A stretch of DNA of 64,000 bases, taken from the NCBI RefSeq assembly GCF_036850765.1, contig NC_089501.1:16096997-16160996 (forward strand). Direction: 5' to 3'. The position numbers and the translations under genes are program-made. This document shows positions 34,946 through 48,522 of this stretch, one piece after another. Below the pieces are notes generated by a model that made no database searches, was not told where the DNA came from, and saw only the letters and a list, made by a program, of their open reading frames with translations. The stretch comes from Saccopteryx bilineata (taxonomy: Eukaryota > Chordata > Mammalia > Chiroptera > Emballonuridae). The first letter of the stretch is position 1. Each line of letters begins with the position of its first letter.

Positions 34946-36420
34946 AAAGCTGTTGCATTTCTTTATCATCTTCCCATTTCTCAATTAAGGAATCAATCAA
35001 TATCCCTTCCCCGAGGAGGGGATGGTGGTACTTCCAGGAGAGCGTGTGTTGGTAGAACAGGGACTTTTTCTCTGTTGCTAGAGTTAGACACCATTTACCT
35101 AAAGTAGCTTTTCCATTTCTACTTCTCAAAATAGACTGATTCAGCACCCCCTGAGGACTTTAACTTCTTCTCTAATAAATGAAAAGTTAGAATCTGAAGT
35201 CAGGTAACATTTTGCCTTAAAGCATTGTCTTAAATGGATTTTTCTTTCCTGCTTAAAAGAAAACAGGAAAGATTTATTATAAATGCTCTCAGGAGACCTC
35301 TTCCAAAATGCTTCACTTTAAAGAGGTAGTCACTAAAATGAGCACTGAATGCTGCCTTGAAGATTTGTAAAGTGACAGCAAAACCTTTATATCTTTGTCT
35401 TTTAGTGAATTTGAGATGAGCTTGAGTATGCTAAAAATTCCCCTAAAAGTTCATATTTGATCAAATTAAGATCCACATATAAAGATATGAAAAATAGTTC
35501 TTTTTTAAAAAATAAACCCATTACTAAAAAGGATATAAAAGTTGACTTTTTTTTTTTTTAAAGCCAAATTACATTAGGTAACTTCATCGTTTCATCTTTA
35601 AGGCTAGTATCTCTTTAAGAGATAATGTCACCAGTGCTTAGTCAACTTATATTTATATTGCCTTTGGCTCAACTATCAAGTCTGAATTTAATTCAGATAT
35701 AAATCAGTTTTTCTTTTACTCCTTGACATTTTATAAATCTTTGTAAATGTGTTTTTATTTTATATTTTTGGTAGTGGGGATAAAAATAAGAATTACGAAT
35801 TCTGCCTTTATAGATGCCTTTTTCTGTCTCTAAGTTTTAAGTGATTTTTTTGGTATTTTTGAAGGAAGAGAAAAGTTTTCAGTTTGTAGGCTTGCTTCAT
35901 CTGGACCCTAAACTCTATCAAACTACTTGACATCTCTTGAGAGGAAGTGCTCTATATGTAGATATTCTTCTTAAATTGACCTTTTTGAAACATAATAATG
36001 ACCTGATAGATGAACAAATAAATGTCAGGAAATATCAGTTCCCCTGAAAGAGTATGATCACTTCGTCCTCTTCCCATTTAATAATCCTTATCATCAGTCC
36101 AGAATGGCAAATTGGAGAGTATACTGGGTGTGGCCTAGAGACTCCTTGGTTGTATTCCTGGTGATTCATTTAAATTTTCTAAATCTCATTTCCTAATCTG
36201 TGAAATCGCAGTACCAGCTCCTGCCTATGGTGGCTGTGGTTGGTCTGTCCTGGGCATCCATTTCTAACTTTCTTATCCTGCACAGTTTTCATATTTCCCA
36301 GGTTCCTTTGCTGCTAAGGTTTGAAAGCAAAGTAGATCCTATCATTTAGAAGTATTTATTCAAGACTTGTGAAGTGGGAGCAACGTGGAAGCCATCTTCT
36401 TGCACCTTTCTTTTCTTTTA
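34946..36420. other. unassigned sequence
   Basis: No gene is seen. A MIR-like patch (TTTAAATTTTCTAAATCTCA, CTGTGAAATCGCAGTACC) lies at about 36125-36230 but is weak. Confidence 0.4.
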
Positions 36421-36593
36421 ATTTAAAAAAAAATGATTATTTTTTATTGCTTTTAGAGAGAGGAAGGGAGAAAGAGAGAGAGAGAGATAGGAACATCAAT
36501 CTGTTTCTGTATGTGCCCTGACTGGGGATCGAACCAACAACCTCTGTGCTTCAAGACAATGCTCTAACCAACTGAACTATCCAGCCAGGGCCT
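36421..36593 (-). mobile_element. short tRNA-derived SINE
   Basis: The complement starts GGCCCTGGCTGGATAGTTCA with a B box in GGTTCGATCCCC, then a GA-rich body and an A-rich tail (36421-36435). It is shorter than the other SINEs. Confidence 0.85.
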
Positions 36594-38333
36594 TCAGCTT
36601 TGGTTTTTTTTCTTTCAGCAAACAGATTGCAAAGACGAGCTTTTCTTCAGCAGTGTTCCAGCATGCAGTTCTCACCAGTAGCGAAGGTGACAACAGCAGA
36701 TGCTTTCTCATTTTCAAGTCACAGGCATAGTGGCACATTCTTTACTTAATAGTTCCAGTGGTGGCCTCTTGGTTCTTTCTGACTGTAGCAGCATCAGTCT
36801 CCCTTCTGGTGACTCAGCTTTTAGTGTTCAGGGTCATTCTTAGAGGCCCAGCCTGGAGCCTGCTTCTCCCAGACTCGCAGTCATTTTGTAAGCGTCTAAT
36901 GTCATGTATCGAGCTCATTTATCTTAACTCACCAAAAGTGTTTCTAATTATTGTATTGAACTCTGATACTTGGCCTAAAATATTTTGTGGATCATGTGGA
37001 ATTAATCACACATTTTAAAGTGCTGTGCTAAAATCTATCTGGACACAAATTATTACAATGAACATACTCACAAGATTTGCCCTGTTACTTGGCAAGTGGA
37101 ATTTAACTCTATAATATGTTCCCTGAAGCTGTAAGGAATTATATCAAAGTGGGTAACTCTTCACAAAAGGGAAGAATAAATGCACAACCAAGTTATATGA
37201 AGTTTTCTGCTTCCATTCAGGCAGTGGGGTCAGGCAGAGCAGATTGAGGGGCACAGGAGGAAAGCCTCAATTCTTCTTGAAGATCCTGAGGTATGGCTGT
37301 GTGCAAACCCTTGGTTCTGAGTGATTCCCTTGCTTCTATACTCTATTCCCAATTTCAAATCTCTGTAACTAGAATTTTCTGCAATACTTGTTCATTTAAA
37401 GTTTCTGAAAGTCAGAGTACTGGGCTGTTTCTCCCCCCCCACCCCCCGCCCTCCACCATTTTCCTTTTAAGTAACATCCATAGGAAGACTTAAAGTTAGA
37501 GGTTTGAAATTTCAAAGGATTGAACCAATTCCTAACTTGATTAGTTATTCCAAGATGCAATCCTGGTAAAGAAATAAAATTATTCAGTTAGAAAGTGTTA
37601 TGATTCCTAAAATATAACAGGAAAGGTATCCGTGCTAAATCAGCACACCGGGTCTCAAGATTTCTGAGGTATAATTAGCTTATCTCAGTGTTACCATTCA
37701 CTTCATGTAGCTGCCTTTAATATTTGAAGTTTGGATTTGTGGTTAGTATGGCGAGTCACTCAACTTTTTTCTTCATCATTGGGGCAAATAAGATTTAAAA
37801 TGAATGAATTGCTCTGATCAAGCAATCAATTTTGAAAAAATGCTGTTTTTAGTACTATTCTGAATTGATAGGCATTCACAAAGAAACAAAAGTTAGTTGA
37901 CATTTAATAAAAATGCATATTTTATGGTAACCCATATCACAATGATGCTGAAGAGGTTTTTGATTGCAGCACATGGTGGGAATTAGAAAGATAATACCTC
38001 ATAACCCGGCTTAACTGACCAGTGGCTTTGATAGAGGAGTAAAGCAGGATTTTACTTTACAGATTCTTTCTACTTTGCCTAATGAAACACATGACTGTAC
38101 AAATTCTGATGTAGTATGTTTTTCTCCTAAAGACAATTTTTTTCAAATCCAGGCTTAAGTCACACTTATGAATGTGTTGAGCCTATAGGATTCAGTGGTT
38201 TTTTCAATGACTTTGAAACATAAGTTATTACTCAGGTGAATGAAGATTGCTCGGACAGCTGTGAATTTAGAAAATCACATTTAAAAAATGTTTTTAATAT
38301 ATACCTCTGAATGTAGTAAGTGTTAGAAACTGT
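36594..38333. other. unassigned sequence
   Basis: No gene or repeat family recognised. A C-rich run at 37432-37450 is low complexity. Confidence 0.4.
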
Positions 38334-38343
38334 GAAACACTTT

Positions 38344-38651
38344 TTTTGTGATAGAGAGAGACAGAGGGAACAGATAAAGACAGACAGGAAGGGAGAGAGA
38401 TGAGAAGCATCAATTCTTCCTTGTGGCACCTTAGTTGTTCATTGATTGCTTTCTCATATGTGCCTTGACTGGGGGGGGGCTACAGCAGACCGAGCGATCC
38501 CTTGCTCAAGCCAGTGACTTTGGACTCAAGCTGGTGAGCCTTGCTCAAACCAGATGAGCCCGCACACAAGCTGGCAATCTTGGGGTTTTGAACCTGGGTC
38601 CTCCATGTCCCAGTCGGATGCTCTATCCACTGTACAACTACCTGGTCAGGC
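38344..38651 (-). mobile_element. tRNA-derived SINE (second type) with 10-bp duplication
   Basis: Complement head begins CCTGACCAGGTAGTTG; the body matches 48523-48871. TGAAACACTT occurs at 38334-38343 and 38652-38661. Confidence 0.93.
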
Positions 38652-38843
38652 TGAAACACTTCTTAACCTTCATTAATATTTATATACATATTGACTGCAA
38701 GCTAATTTTTATCAATTGATTTACCATCATCATCATCATTTATCTAATGTCTCTATGTCTATAACTGCATCTGATATAGTAGGCAGTTAGACAGACATGA
38801 GCAGAATAGGAACAATATAGGCTAAGTACAAAAAGTCACAGGG

Positions 38844-39224
38844 GCCCTGGCTGGTTGACTCAGTGGTAGAGCGTTGGCCTGGCATGCAGGAGTCCCGGGT
38901 TCGATTCCCAGCCAGGGCACACAGGAGAAGTGCCCATCTGCTTCTCCACCCCTTCCCCTCTCCTTCCTCTCTGTCTCTCTCTTCCCCTCCTACAGCCAAG
39001 GCTCCACTGGAGCAAAGTTTGCCCAGGTGCTGAGGATGGCTCTGTGGCCTCTGCCTCAGGTGCTAGAATGGCTCTGATTGCGGCAGAGTGATGCCCCAGA
39101 TGGGCAGAGCATCGCCCCCTGGTGGGCATGCCAGGTGGATCCTGGTCGGGCGCATGCGGGTGTCTGTCTGACTGCCTCCCCGTTTCCAACTTAAGAAATA
39201 TACCAAAAAAAAAGAAAAAAAAAG
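38844..39224 (+). mobile_element. tRNA-derived SINE (Rhin-1-like)
   Basis: Starts GCCCTGGCTGGTTGACTCAG with a B box GGGTTCGATTCCC, and ends in an A-rich tail at 39204-39222. GTCACAGGG occurs on both sides (38835-38843, 39225-39233). Confidence 0.95.
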
Positions 39225-39233
39225 GTCACAGGG

Positions 39234-40000
39234 CAGGAAATCTCAGGTGCCTGACAAGGGGCAACTAACTGCAAGGTGGTACCTCACCGTTTGGATGAAC
39301 TCTCTCTCCTGACATGTCACTAGTCATATGGTAAACCCTCTTAGAGGGAGAACAAGGGGACCAGAAAATAGTCTCAAAGGACTCCCATACAAGCCTTTGC
39401 ATGACCATTCCCTTAAGTATTAAGCCCTCAGGATGATGAGGTTCTGGCCCATATCAAATATCTTAAAAGCAAAGCCTCCAGTCTGTTGACCACAGAGACA
39501 GAGTTTTGGTCAAACTAGAGATAACATCTAGGCCTCAGTTGTGTTTCAGCTCTAGACCCAGAAAAGCAGCAGGGCCCGGTGGGGCGATGCCATGGCAGAC
39601 ATCAGGACCAGCTGTGATTACTAATGACCCTCTGACCAATCAGTGGAGACTACAACCTTGAGGAGACACACTTGGAAAGCTAATGAATAGTCTATTGTGA
39701 CCTTCTCTGAAACCTCCAGATAAACACCCTTAATGCAAAGGACTAAGCATACTGTCTCTCTGAAGCAACCTGCACGTTTCCCCTTCTTTTTCCCCAAGAT
39801 GCACTCTCTCTGCCTTTATTCTCCTAAGCTCCAATGGCCCTTATTTGATTTCTGTAACTTGTTTCCTGAGCCCGGACAGGTCAGCTGGCTCATGTCTTCC
39901 ATAGCTCAATCCATTTACTTCTGTGACTTTCTAAATAAACTTTTGTATGTATTTGAGTTTTGTCTTTGAATTTTTGGTAGCCAAAATGCAAGTACCGTGG
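39234..40000 (+). mobile_element. possible LTR of a class I ERV
   Basis: The composition and order (long CA-rich part, then AATAAA at 39934-39939 followed by a T/G-rich end) look like a gammaretrovirus-type LTR. I found no clear TG...CA ends or target duplication. The SINE at 38844 may have inserted into its left part. Confidence 0.35.
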
Positions 40001-41449
40001 CTGCTGAACTGAGGTCCAATTACCGATGACATTCTGGTGCTGTTTTGCCACTAACATATCTACATCTGTATCTATAGCAACAATATTTATTAGTATGTGT
40101 ATATATATATACAGACATATATGTGGAAGGATAATATTTGAAATAATAATGATGTTTCTTAACAACTTGTAATACCAAACAATATTTTATATCTTTTTTC
40201 ATCCTCGTGGCCATCCCCAATCGAGGTCATGAGTTCTATGGAACAGGAAGTGGCTTCTGAGGCCAAGCACGTCTATTGAGGTAAAGAGCTGACGAGTTCT
40301 TTTTCACTCCCCTTCCTGTAATAAAGGACTTTGAACCCTGTTGAGTATAGGGAAGGTGGAATCAAGCTTTAGATGAAGAAGAGAGGGGGGGAAAGTTTAG
40401 TTTTTACCCCTGACCTCTTGTGCTTTATGCCAAATGGAAAAGCAGGACAGAAGCACAAGACCCTTGGGAGTATGGAGATACATAAGAAAGAGAGATGGAT
40501 GCTCACTGTCTTCTGGCTTCAGCTGAAAAATGTCTGCCAGGTAGATGTACCCCACTCCATCCTACATTGGGAAAACAAGGGAGAAGGACTCATGGTTCAT
40601 TTAAACATCCAAGGGAGCTCCAATAACCCAAATTCTCTAGGGCATCTCACCTGATCTAAGAGTGACATGTCAGGGAGTCGCTCATAACAATGGGCTAAAC
40701 ATGGACTTCATGACTTACTTGGGAGAGGCAGCTGATGTGCAGATTTGCAGGGCAAAAGGAAGAGAGAAAATCAGAATGGCTGCATCTGGGAGATATCACT
40801 CTCCCAGATGGCTGCCTGAAGCCAGATGTGGACTCTGCCTGAGCCCCTCCTAACGTGGTGAGAGACAGCAGTGTACAATGGCACAGCAGTGGAATACAAT
40901 ATAAGGAGTGGACCACCACTTCTCTTCACAGCCTCTCCCCTTTACGGATAGCTGCATTGGTTGTACTATTGAATGAAATTGTAACTAATTTCCACTATCG
41001 AAGTTGATTGGTATACTACTGGATAGAACAGAAATATAATGCAAAAATTAAAATTAAATTGCCTGATATAAAGTTGGTTGTTTGGAGATTTCAGAATAAG
41101 AAAATGAAATTGGTTCAAGAAAAAAAAACATTATGTTTTTAAATATCCAAGTTTGTAATTGTATAATATTATCATGTTATTTAAACGTTTATTTATTTAT
41201 TTTTTTCCCCAAATGCGATCATGGTATGTATGCACATAATCTTTTCCTGCATCTATATCGATACTATCATGTTTAATGGGTATCTAATTCATGTTTAAAA
41301 TTAAGTGAGTTTAAAGATATTTTTCTGTTATGATTATTTTTATACATAATTTCATCTTTGCATATATAGCATAATGTAATATAATATAAATATATAATAT
41401 ATTATACCAAGTATATAAATATTTCTATATGTTTATAGCACGTCTATTG
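40001..41449. other. unassigned sequence
   Basis: The frames at 40373-40654 and 40662-40853 have no recognisable domains. A TATATA patch lies near 40101-40111. The part after 41180 is very AT-rich and may be old L1. Confidence 0.4.
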
Positions 41450-42560
41450 TTTTTATTTGTAAATTTAACCTTTTATTTCCAACTTATTTTAGGGTAAGGA
41501 TGAAGCAGGAATCTACCTGATTTCTTTTCACATTGTTTACCTATTGCCTCAAATCTATTAAATAATTCATCTTTCCTGTGGCAACTTGAGAAACCATCTT
41601 TATCTTTTTATTTACTAGTGTTTACATATTTGTGTAATTTTTTATTTTGAAAATATAATACTGTCTTAATTATGATAAATTTAAACTACATTTTAAAATC
41701 TGGAAAGACAAGTTCTTCCTCATTATTTTTATTTTTCATAATTTTCCTGGATATCTGAGGAAATTTAGAATAATTTTTATCTATTTACTAAAAAACATTG
41801 GTGTTCTTACTGATATTAAAATAAATCTATAGCTTTATTTGGAGAAGACTTTGTATCTTTATTAAGGTAATCCTTTCCATCTCATAATCTGTGTTTTTTT
41901 TTACATATTCATTTTGCTCTTATACTTCTGAGTAAAATATTATAATTATCTTGAAATAAGTGATCTAATTTCTTGTGAAGTTTATTCTCTCTGTAGTTCT
42001 ATTACATTTATTTTCACTATTCTTTTTAAATTACCATTTACTTTTTATTTATTTTTTTAAGAGAGAGAAGGGGAGATTAAGAGACAGACTTCTGCATGCA
42101 CTTGGACCACGATCCACCCAGCAACCCCTATTGGAGACCAATGCTTCAATCAACCGATCTATCCTCAGTGCCTAGGGCTGCCACTCAAACCAATCAAGCT
42201 ACTGTGGGAGGGGAAGAGTAAGAGAAGGGGGAGAAAAAGGGGGGAAAGAAGCAGATGGTCTCTTCTCATGTGTGCCCTGACCGGGGATCGAACCTGGGAT
42301 ATCCACACGCCAGGCCAATGCTCTGTCCACTGAGCAAACTGGCCAGGGCTTATTGTTACTATTATGTGTGAAATATTTTTGCTTTACATTTTCTAATTTT
42401 GGGAACATATTAAATGTTTGATTTAACTGTCCAATTTACTGAATTTACTTTTTATTTCTAGTAACTTTTAGTTTGTTCATTTATATGATTTCTAGATAGA
42501 TATTTAAATGTTTTCCTATATTATAGTATGTTTTACTTACACTTCATTTTCTTATTTAAT
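41450..42560 (-). mobile_element. old LINE-1 ORF2 fragment, split by a SINE
   Basis: GTGTTCTTACTGATATTAAA, AATAAATCTATAGCTTTATT and the TTTCCTGGATATCTGAGGAA block are reversed L1 ORF2 landmarks. A SINE interrupts it at 42041-42349. No usable frame. Confidence 0.65.
42041..42349 (-). mobile_element. tRNA-derived SINE, older Rhin-1/VES-like subtype
   Basis: The complement head begins GCCCTGGCCAGTTTGCTCAG with a B box in GGTTCGATCCCC. The tail segment differs from the 60931 type and resembles that of 50860-51180. Confidence 0.9.
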
Positions 42561-44439
42561 TGCATTGGCTATCTGATTCAGAATTCAATGTTAAGGTCAA
42601 GGCGCTCCTCACTTGTATAGGACCGTGTGGTAAACATAGCACACAGATTTCGTTTCAGATTTGGGCAAATATGCCAGGCTTTTTTTTTTTTTTTTTAAAC
42701 CAAGACTATAGAGTCATTTCAAAAGGGAGTTGGGCATGTTTTAAAAAGACAACATTCAACAGACAGTCTTCAAAAGTTCAGACAATCCTAACAGAAAAGA
42801 AATGCTGATTTGATAGGGCAAGAATGAAAAAAATATTATAGGGATTCCTATTGATACAAACAATGCTTCTTAATAGCCTGTGCATGTGTTAATCCAAGTT
42901 ACTTATGAAATGGCAAGCCAGGAGTTATGGAAAAGGAAGCTAGCTCTCCATTTGAAAGAAAATGAAGGCCAATACATGGCACAATGTTGGACAGATCCTG
43001 TGGGAATAAATATGACACTGAGTTAGAAGATCATATGAAATGATCAGGGAATGAATATTCCCCACACCATACCAATTGTAGTATTTTCTTGAATCAGCCA
43101 TTAAATTAGTTATTATTTCATGGAGGAAAAACATGGTCTCTTAGTTTGTAGACTGGTGTGTGATTTATAGCTGTTCTCTCTGTGTTCAGAGGAGGAAAAA
43201 AAAACACCGTACATTAAATGGAAATTTTGGAAGTCAACTCTCCAGATTTGTTCCCTAGTATCAGATTTATGCAGAAGCCTATGGCATATTGATGCTGCCT
43301 GACCCCATGTGAAGTTGCATTTGGTATGTGAAGTTGAGTAGAATTTCTTTTATTTACAATAACATGAAACAGCAGTAAATCTTCACAAGATTATTGTAAC
43401 TTGGACCAATTGAAAACTATTCTTAGGGTTTACTGAGCAGTGTAGTGGCAAAAATTTTTAAATCTAGGTGATAAATGGCAAAAACAAACAAAAACAACTA
43501 AAAACAAAAACCTTCCCCTTTCTCAAAAAAAAATGTGTACAAATGGAATGATAATATTTCTTGCCCTAGTGTCTATCCTTTGGGTAAAAAAAAAAAAAAA
43601 AAAAAAAGCTTTGTTAAATTTTAGAGTCTTGAATTTAAGTGGCTAGAATATTGCTAAAAATAGATTAGTGCAGGTTGCCAAGGTATAATACTTTATATCA
43701 GAGATGAGAGGGAAGCAGAAATCCCCAAACGGTTGTAACTTGAAAAATGAAACAAATTTAACCTACAGAAAATGTGCCATGTGGCTGTAAGAAAGGACAT
43801 ATTAATCAAACCTTACCAATTAAGGAACTGGTACTTCACTATTAAACTCTGAGATGAATTTCAAAAGCATGGCTTGATGGAATGGATATTTACATTATTA
43901 AGATAGCATAGCAACCAATCTTTATCTGTTCTGAGAGCTACATAGAGGTCAAGTTGAAAGTTCTCAGCTGATTACCATCATGACAATTAATAAAGATGAT
44001 TTAGCTTGTCTGTTGTAACTTCTCTGAAAGCATGTAGGAAATTCTTCTAATACTAAAACAGTAATGTCTTCTGCTAAATAATGAGAAAGATAAATGAACT
44101 CAACCATTGCTAATCACTCAACAGATACCTTCAAACTTATTTAAATTAGTATCAGAGCTATTATAATTTGTGAAATTTGAAGATAAAATTCTACCATTGT
44201 CTGAAATAATTTTCAATTATACTTTGTAAAGGTGATTTTTTTCTCAGAATATTATTTTCTTCTAGTTTTTGAAATAATTACTGTTGCTACTTTATAAAAT
44301 GCTACGGGTTTGGAATTTGAGGCTATGTACTTATTATCTCCAATGTTTCCAATGGAGAATAGTTATATAAATAGTTTCCAATGGAATTCATTTGTATTTC
44401 TCTGTTTTTCAGTTTCCAAATTAGCTTTTATGGAGCATC
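42561..44439. other. unassigned AT-rich sequence
   Basis: No gene or repeat family recognised. Homopolymers: T18 at about 42680 and A24 at about 43587. Confidence 0.4.
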
Positions 44440-45640
44440 TGCTCCTGGGAGCCCTGTCTTAGGTTTCTTCCCAGCCTTCCATATCTCATAACTCTATCAT
44501 TCTTTACCCCTTTCCAGACCAATAACCCAGACGTCATCCTCAATTCTTCTTCTTTCTTCATAACTCATATACAAACCATTAATAAGTCATATATTCTGAC
44601 TCAATTTTCAAAATATGTTCAAAACTAACCCTTTCTTACCACTTCCAGGTGACTACCACAATCCAAGTCACTACTACCTCTTGCCTGGTCCAACAACTGG
44701 TCTCTCAGCTTCTGTTTTTGTAACGCTCTATCCTGTTCGCCAAAGAGCGACCAGAATTATCTTCTTACAAATCAGATGATGTTATTTTGTTGCACAAGAC
44801 CTTCCATTAGCTCAGTGGTAGTCAACCTGGTCCCTACCGCCCACTAGTGGGCGTTCCAGCTTTCATGGGTGGGCGGTAGCGGAGCAACCAAAGTATAAAT
44901 AAAAAGATAGATTTAACTATAGTAAGTTGTTTTATAAAGATTTAACTATAGTAAGTTGTTTATTCTGCCAAACTTAGCGAAAATCCGACATAAAGTACTT
45001 GGTAAGTAATTAGTATTATATGCTTTAACTTGCTGTAACTCTGCTTTATACATTTTATAAAGTAAAGTTACTCCCCCACTTTATAAATCACCATTACTGT
45101 GGAACCGGTGGGAGGTTAGAAAATTTTACTACTAACAGAAATACAAAAGTGGGCGGTAGGTATAAAAAGGTTGACTACCCCTGCATTAGCTTCTCCTTAC
45201 ATGAATATAAATTCTGAACTGTGTACCAGTGACTCTGTTGACCATTCCTGATCCGGCTCTTTCTAACCCTGTCTTATACCCCTCCATCGTACACTCCCTT
45301 AGCTCGAGCTACACCTCTTTTCTAATGTTCTTGGGACTCACTGGGCTCAGTACTATTTCAGAGCCTTTGCCCTTTTTGTTATCTCTGCCAAAAACATTCT
45401 TCTACTCAGATCTTTCAGGGCTTTCCTTGGTACATCTGGGCTTTTACTTAAATACTCCTTCACCATTTTTTTCCTTTTAACCTTCACCCTTTTCAGTTTC
45501 TAACACCTTAATCTGTTACATATGTTTTCTATAGAACTTTTTCCAGCTAAAATTTGTATATTTGTTTGCTGTATATCCTGGGTCTAGCCAAGTGACACAT
45601 AGCAGACTCTCAATAAATATTTGAAAAATGAGTGTATGAA
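44440..45640 (+). mobile_element. LINE-2 3' fragment, split by a hAT element
   Basis: The order TTTCAGAGCCTTTGCCC, CTCTGCCAAAAACATTCTTC, CTTTACTTAAATACTCCTTC (approximate), ACATAGCAGACTCTCAATAA and ATATTTG is the L2 3' end. The left part (44440-44804) is more diverged. The hAT MITE at 44813-45183 lies inside. Confidence 0.75.
44813..45183. mobile_element. hAT MITE with perfect 8-bp target duplication
   Basis: CATTAGCT stands on both sides (44805-44812 and 45184-45191). The ends CAGTGGTAGTCAACCTGG and, inverted, CAGGGGTAGTCAACCTTT extend as imperfect terminal repeats including CCTACCGCCCACT. A 29-bp unit (44910-44938) is repeated in tandem at 44939-44962, the second copy partial. At 371 bp it has no transposase. 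Confidence 0.97.
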
Positions 45641-46360
45641 TTAACATGATAAAAATGATGATAAAAAGGAGGTAACTAAAAAAGACAAGGTATTTATTGC
45701 CAGGGAACTTCAGGTCAGAGGAAAAAGCCTACAGCTACGCAAAAGAACACAAAGCATTACAGAATAAATGCGTAATGCCAAGTAAGGCACAGCAAAGCAG
45801 GGCATTTATTATGTACAGTAAGTACATGGAGCCATCTGTTTCCCTCCTGCTTCTTTTGCATTTCTCCACACTGTCTAATATGGTCTCTGCACATAAATGC
45901 TGACTATGACTAATTGATTATTATTTTTAAATATGTAAGTATAAGTAGAAAGTAATATTGGAAACAACACTAAAGTGAAGGCTTAAATTACTCTGTATTG
46001 CCTGTGATTTAATTTTTCCATGCATGATAATAAACATGAATGAATATGCATTGGTTTTTGTTTAGCTGCTGGACGTACATCAGAGCAATTTCTCATTGCA
46101 CAGTGCAATATTTTCAAGATCCTACTATGTAGTTAAAAATAAATTGTACTTAAAAATCTCAATTCCTAATGCTTTACTATGCCATGTCTGTGATTATTAT
46201 AAATTTGGGGAAATTAGGTTATACACTTTTCTTGATTCAAGTTTGCTATAATGACTATATTTGTAGAGTGTGAATAAATAATACACAATTTACTGGGTTG
46301 ATCATTGATTCAAAAAATTGTTGCTCACTGACTTGGATAAACTGGACATAAAAATTGAAT
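45641..46360. other. unassigned sequence
   Basis: No gene or repeat recognised. The frame at 45697-45903 has no family features. Confidence 0.4.
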
Positions 46361-46374
46361 AAGATATGGGTCCT

Positions 46375-46709
46375 ATGGCCCTGACCAACTGGCTCAGTGG
46401 ATAAAGAATTGGCCCAGCTTATGGACATCCCAGATTCAATCCCCAGGCAGGGCACACAAGAGAGCAATAATCTACTTCTCTTCCCTTCCCTCTCCTCCTT
46501 CTCTCTCTCTTCCCCTCCCACAGCCAGTGGCTCAATTGGTTCAAGTGTTGGCCCCAGGCACTGATGATAGCTCAGCTGATTTGAGCATCAGCCCCAGGAG
46601 GGGTTGTCTGGTAGATCCCACTCAGGGCCCATGAAGGCGTCTGTCTCTTCACCTCCCCCCCCACTAAAAAATAAAATAAAATAATAAAATAAAATAAAAT
46701 GATATAGAA
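46375..46709 (+). mobile_element. tRNA-derived SINE, diverged subtype
   Basis: Head GGCCCTGACCAACTGGCTCA, AAAT-rich tail. AAGATATGGGTCCT (46361-46374) and AAGATATAGGTCCT (46710-46723) are the target duplication with one difference. Confidence 0.93.
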
Positions 46710-46723
46710 AAGATATAGGTCCT

Positions 46724-47031
46724 GCTCTCAAGAAGCTACCATGCATTTCTTTACTCACCTGATATTTTCAAACAATTGAGAACAGATTCCAGGCACTTTC
46801 ACAGGCTTTGCGAATGCAATTGTAAATAAGTTTGTCAAGGTCCTTACAGCCACAGGAAACAGAAATGTCTGAGAGATGTGACTTTATGTAAAGAAGGAGA
46901 ACAGGACAAAAAGGGAGCTTATAACAAACAACTTTGAGCTTTCATTAAGGCTGCCCAAGGAGCAATGAGGCTAGACTCCAAGAAGAAATCTAAGGGCAAA
47001 GCCAGAAGCAGGGGAGAAGGATGCAGCAAAA

Positions 47032-47062
<31 letters not shown>

Positions 47063-48512
47063 ATTACCATAGTCCAGTCTAACCAGGGCTTTAGTATAAA
47101 TAAAGAAGTGAGTACAAAATCTGCTGGCTGCGTTGAAAGAGGAAAGATAAACAGTATTATTTGGGAGCAGCAAATCCTTGTCCTAGAGGAGATGCTTGGA
47201 GCTTGGGAATTTGTTAGATGGATAAGGGAGTAAGATTCAACCTGTGCATCATTGGAAGGTTGTGACACCGCAGAGGTAACATGACCTAGTTTCACTTAAA
47301 GTGGACTGCTGGTGTGAACTGGTATAAGGGAGTCATGCTGGTAGAATCCTGCCTATCTGTCCACATGCCAGGAACCGTGACATTGGTAAAGCGTTTAAGA
47401 CTTGGGAAGAGTGAGAGGCAGTGTGCCTGAGCTGGTCCGGCCTGGGAGCTGCCTGCGGCTAACTTGAGGCATTTGACAAAACGCTATCACTGCAGATTGG
47501 CCATTAGCCCTTGCCTGCATGCCATGCTAGCTGAAAAATGGGCACAGTTACAGGACAGAGAAATGGACTTTATTGTTCTAGGCAGCACTGCACTTGGCCA
47601 TGGACATGAAAACAGACGGAGGGCTAAAAGCTTTTCAAAATATTTGTGAAGCACCTAAACAAATAAATTGTGTTATATAAAAGTAGATTGTGTTGGTATT
47701 ATATAAGTGGAGTTTAGGGTTTCTTCTTTATTTTTTTTTAAACATGAGAAATAAACAGGGAACATTAATTTTCCCTTTAAGAAAGATAGTTAATAAAATT
47801 GTTAATAATCTGTTCTGGACTGATAAAGCAGACAATCAAGATATTAAGAGATATTTTTATTTTGCAAATAAAAAATGTACATCTAGTGTTGATATTTATT
47901 TTTATGAACAAATACAGAGAAGATTTGGAGAAGAAAGATTCATGAAAACAACCTAAATTCTCTAAGGCAGATTTTTTTTGAAGGAGTTTATCTTCTTTAG
48001 AGAGAGTTGTTATTTCAAAGGATTGCAATTTTCTCCAGGGTGCCCTGTTTTGAGAACATGGATTTACTTGGCTGTTATATGCAATTGCTTGCTTTCTACA
48101 GCTGAGTAACAGCATTTTTCTTGTACGCAAAAAGGAGGCACATGGGTTTGTGAAATGGTGTTTTGTTGTTTGATTAGCCATATGAAAGCTGCCTTGTCAT
48201 GAGACATCTTAATTGGAATTATTCTTTAGCAGACTTTGGTGATGTCTTTTAGGCAACACTACTATTTAAGGCTCTGCTGTGCCCTTGCCTAACATGCTTA
48301 TTTACACATCTGATCTAAACAGGAAAACATAGGAGACTCTGCCCACAGCCTTGAATTTCCTCTAATCCAGGTACAAGGGAAGGAGAGATGCAAGCAGTTG
48401 GGGCTCACAGAAATGAGAGTGGGAATGAAGGAAAGCCCTATAGGTCTGAGTCAAAGGGAGGCAGCCTTGCGTTCCCTCTTAGCACTGACACTATGTGTGG
48501 GCTTAACAAAAA
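46724..48512. other. unassigned sequence with an (AAAT)n repeat
   Basis: (AAAT)n at 47028-47064. No gene is recognised; the frame at 47690-47956 has no domain. Confidence 0.4.
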
Positions 48513-48522
48513 CAGAGGGAGA

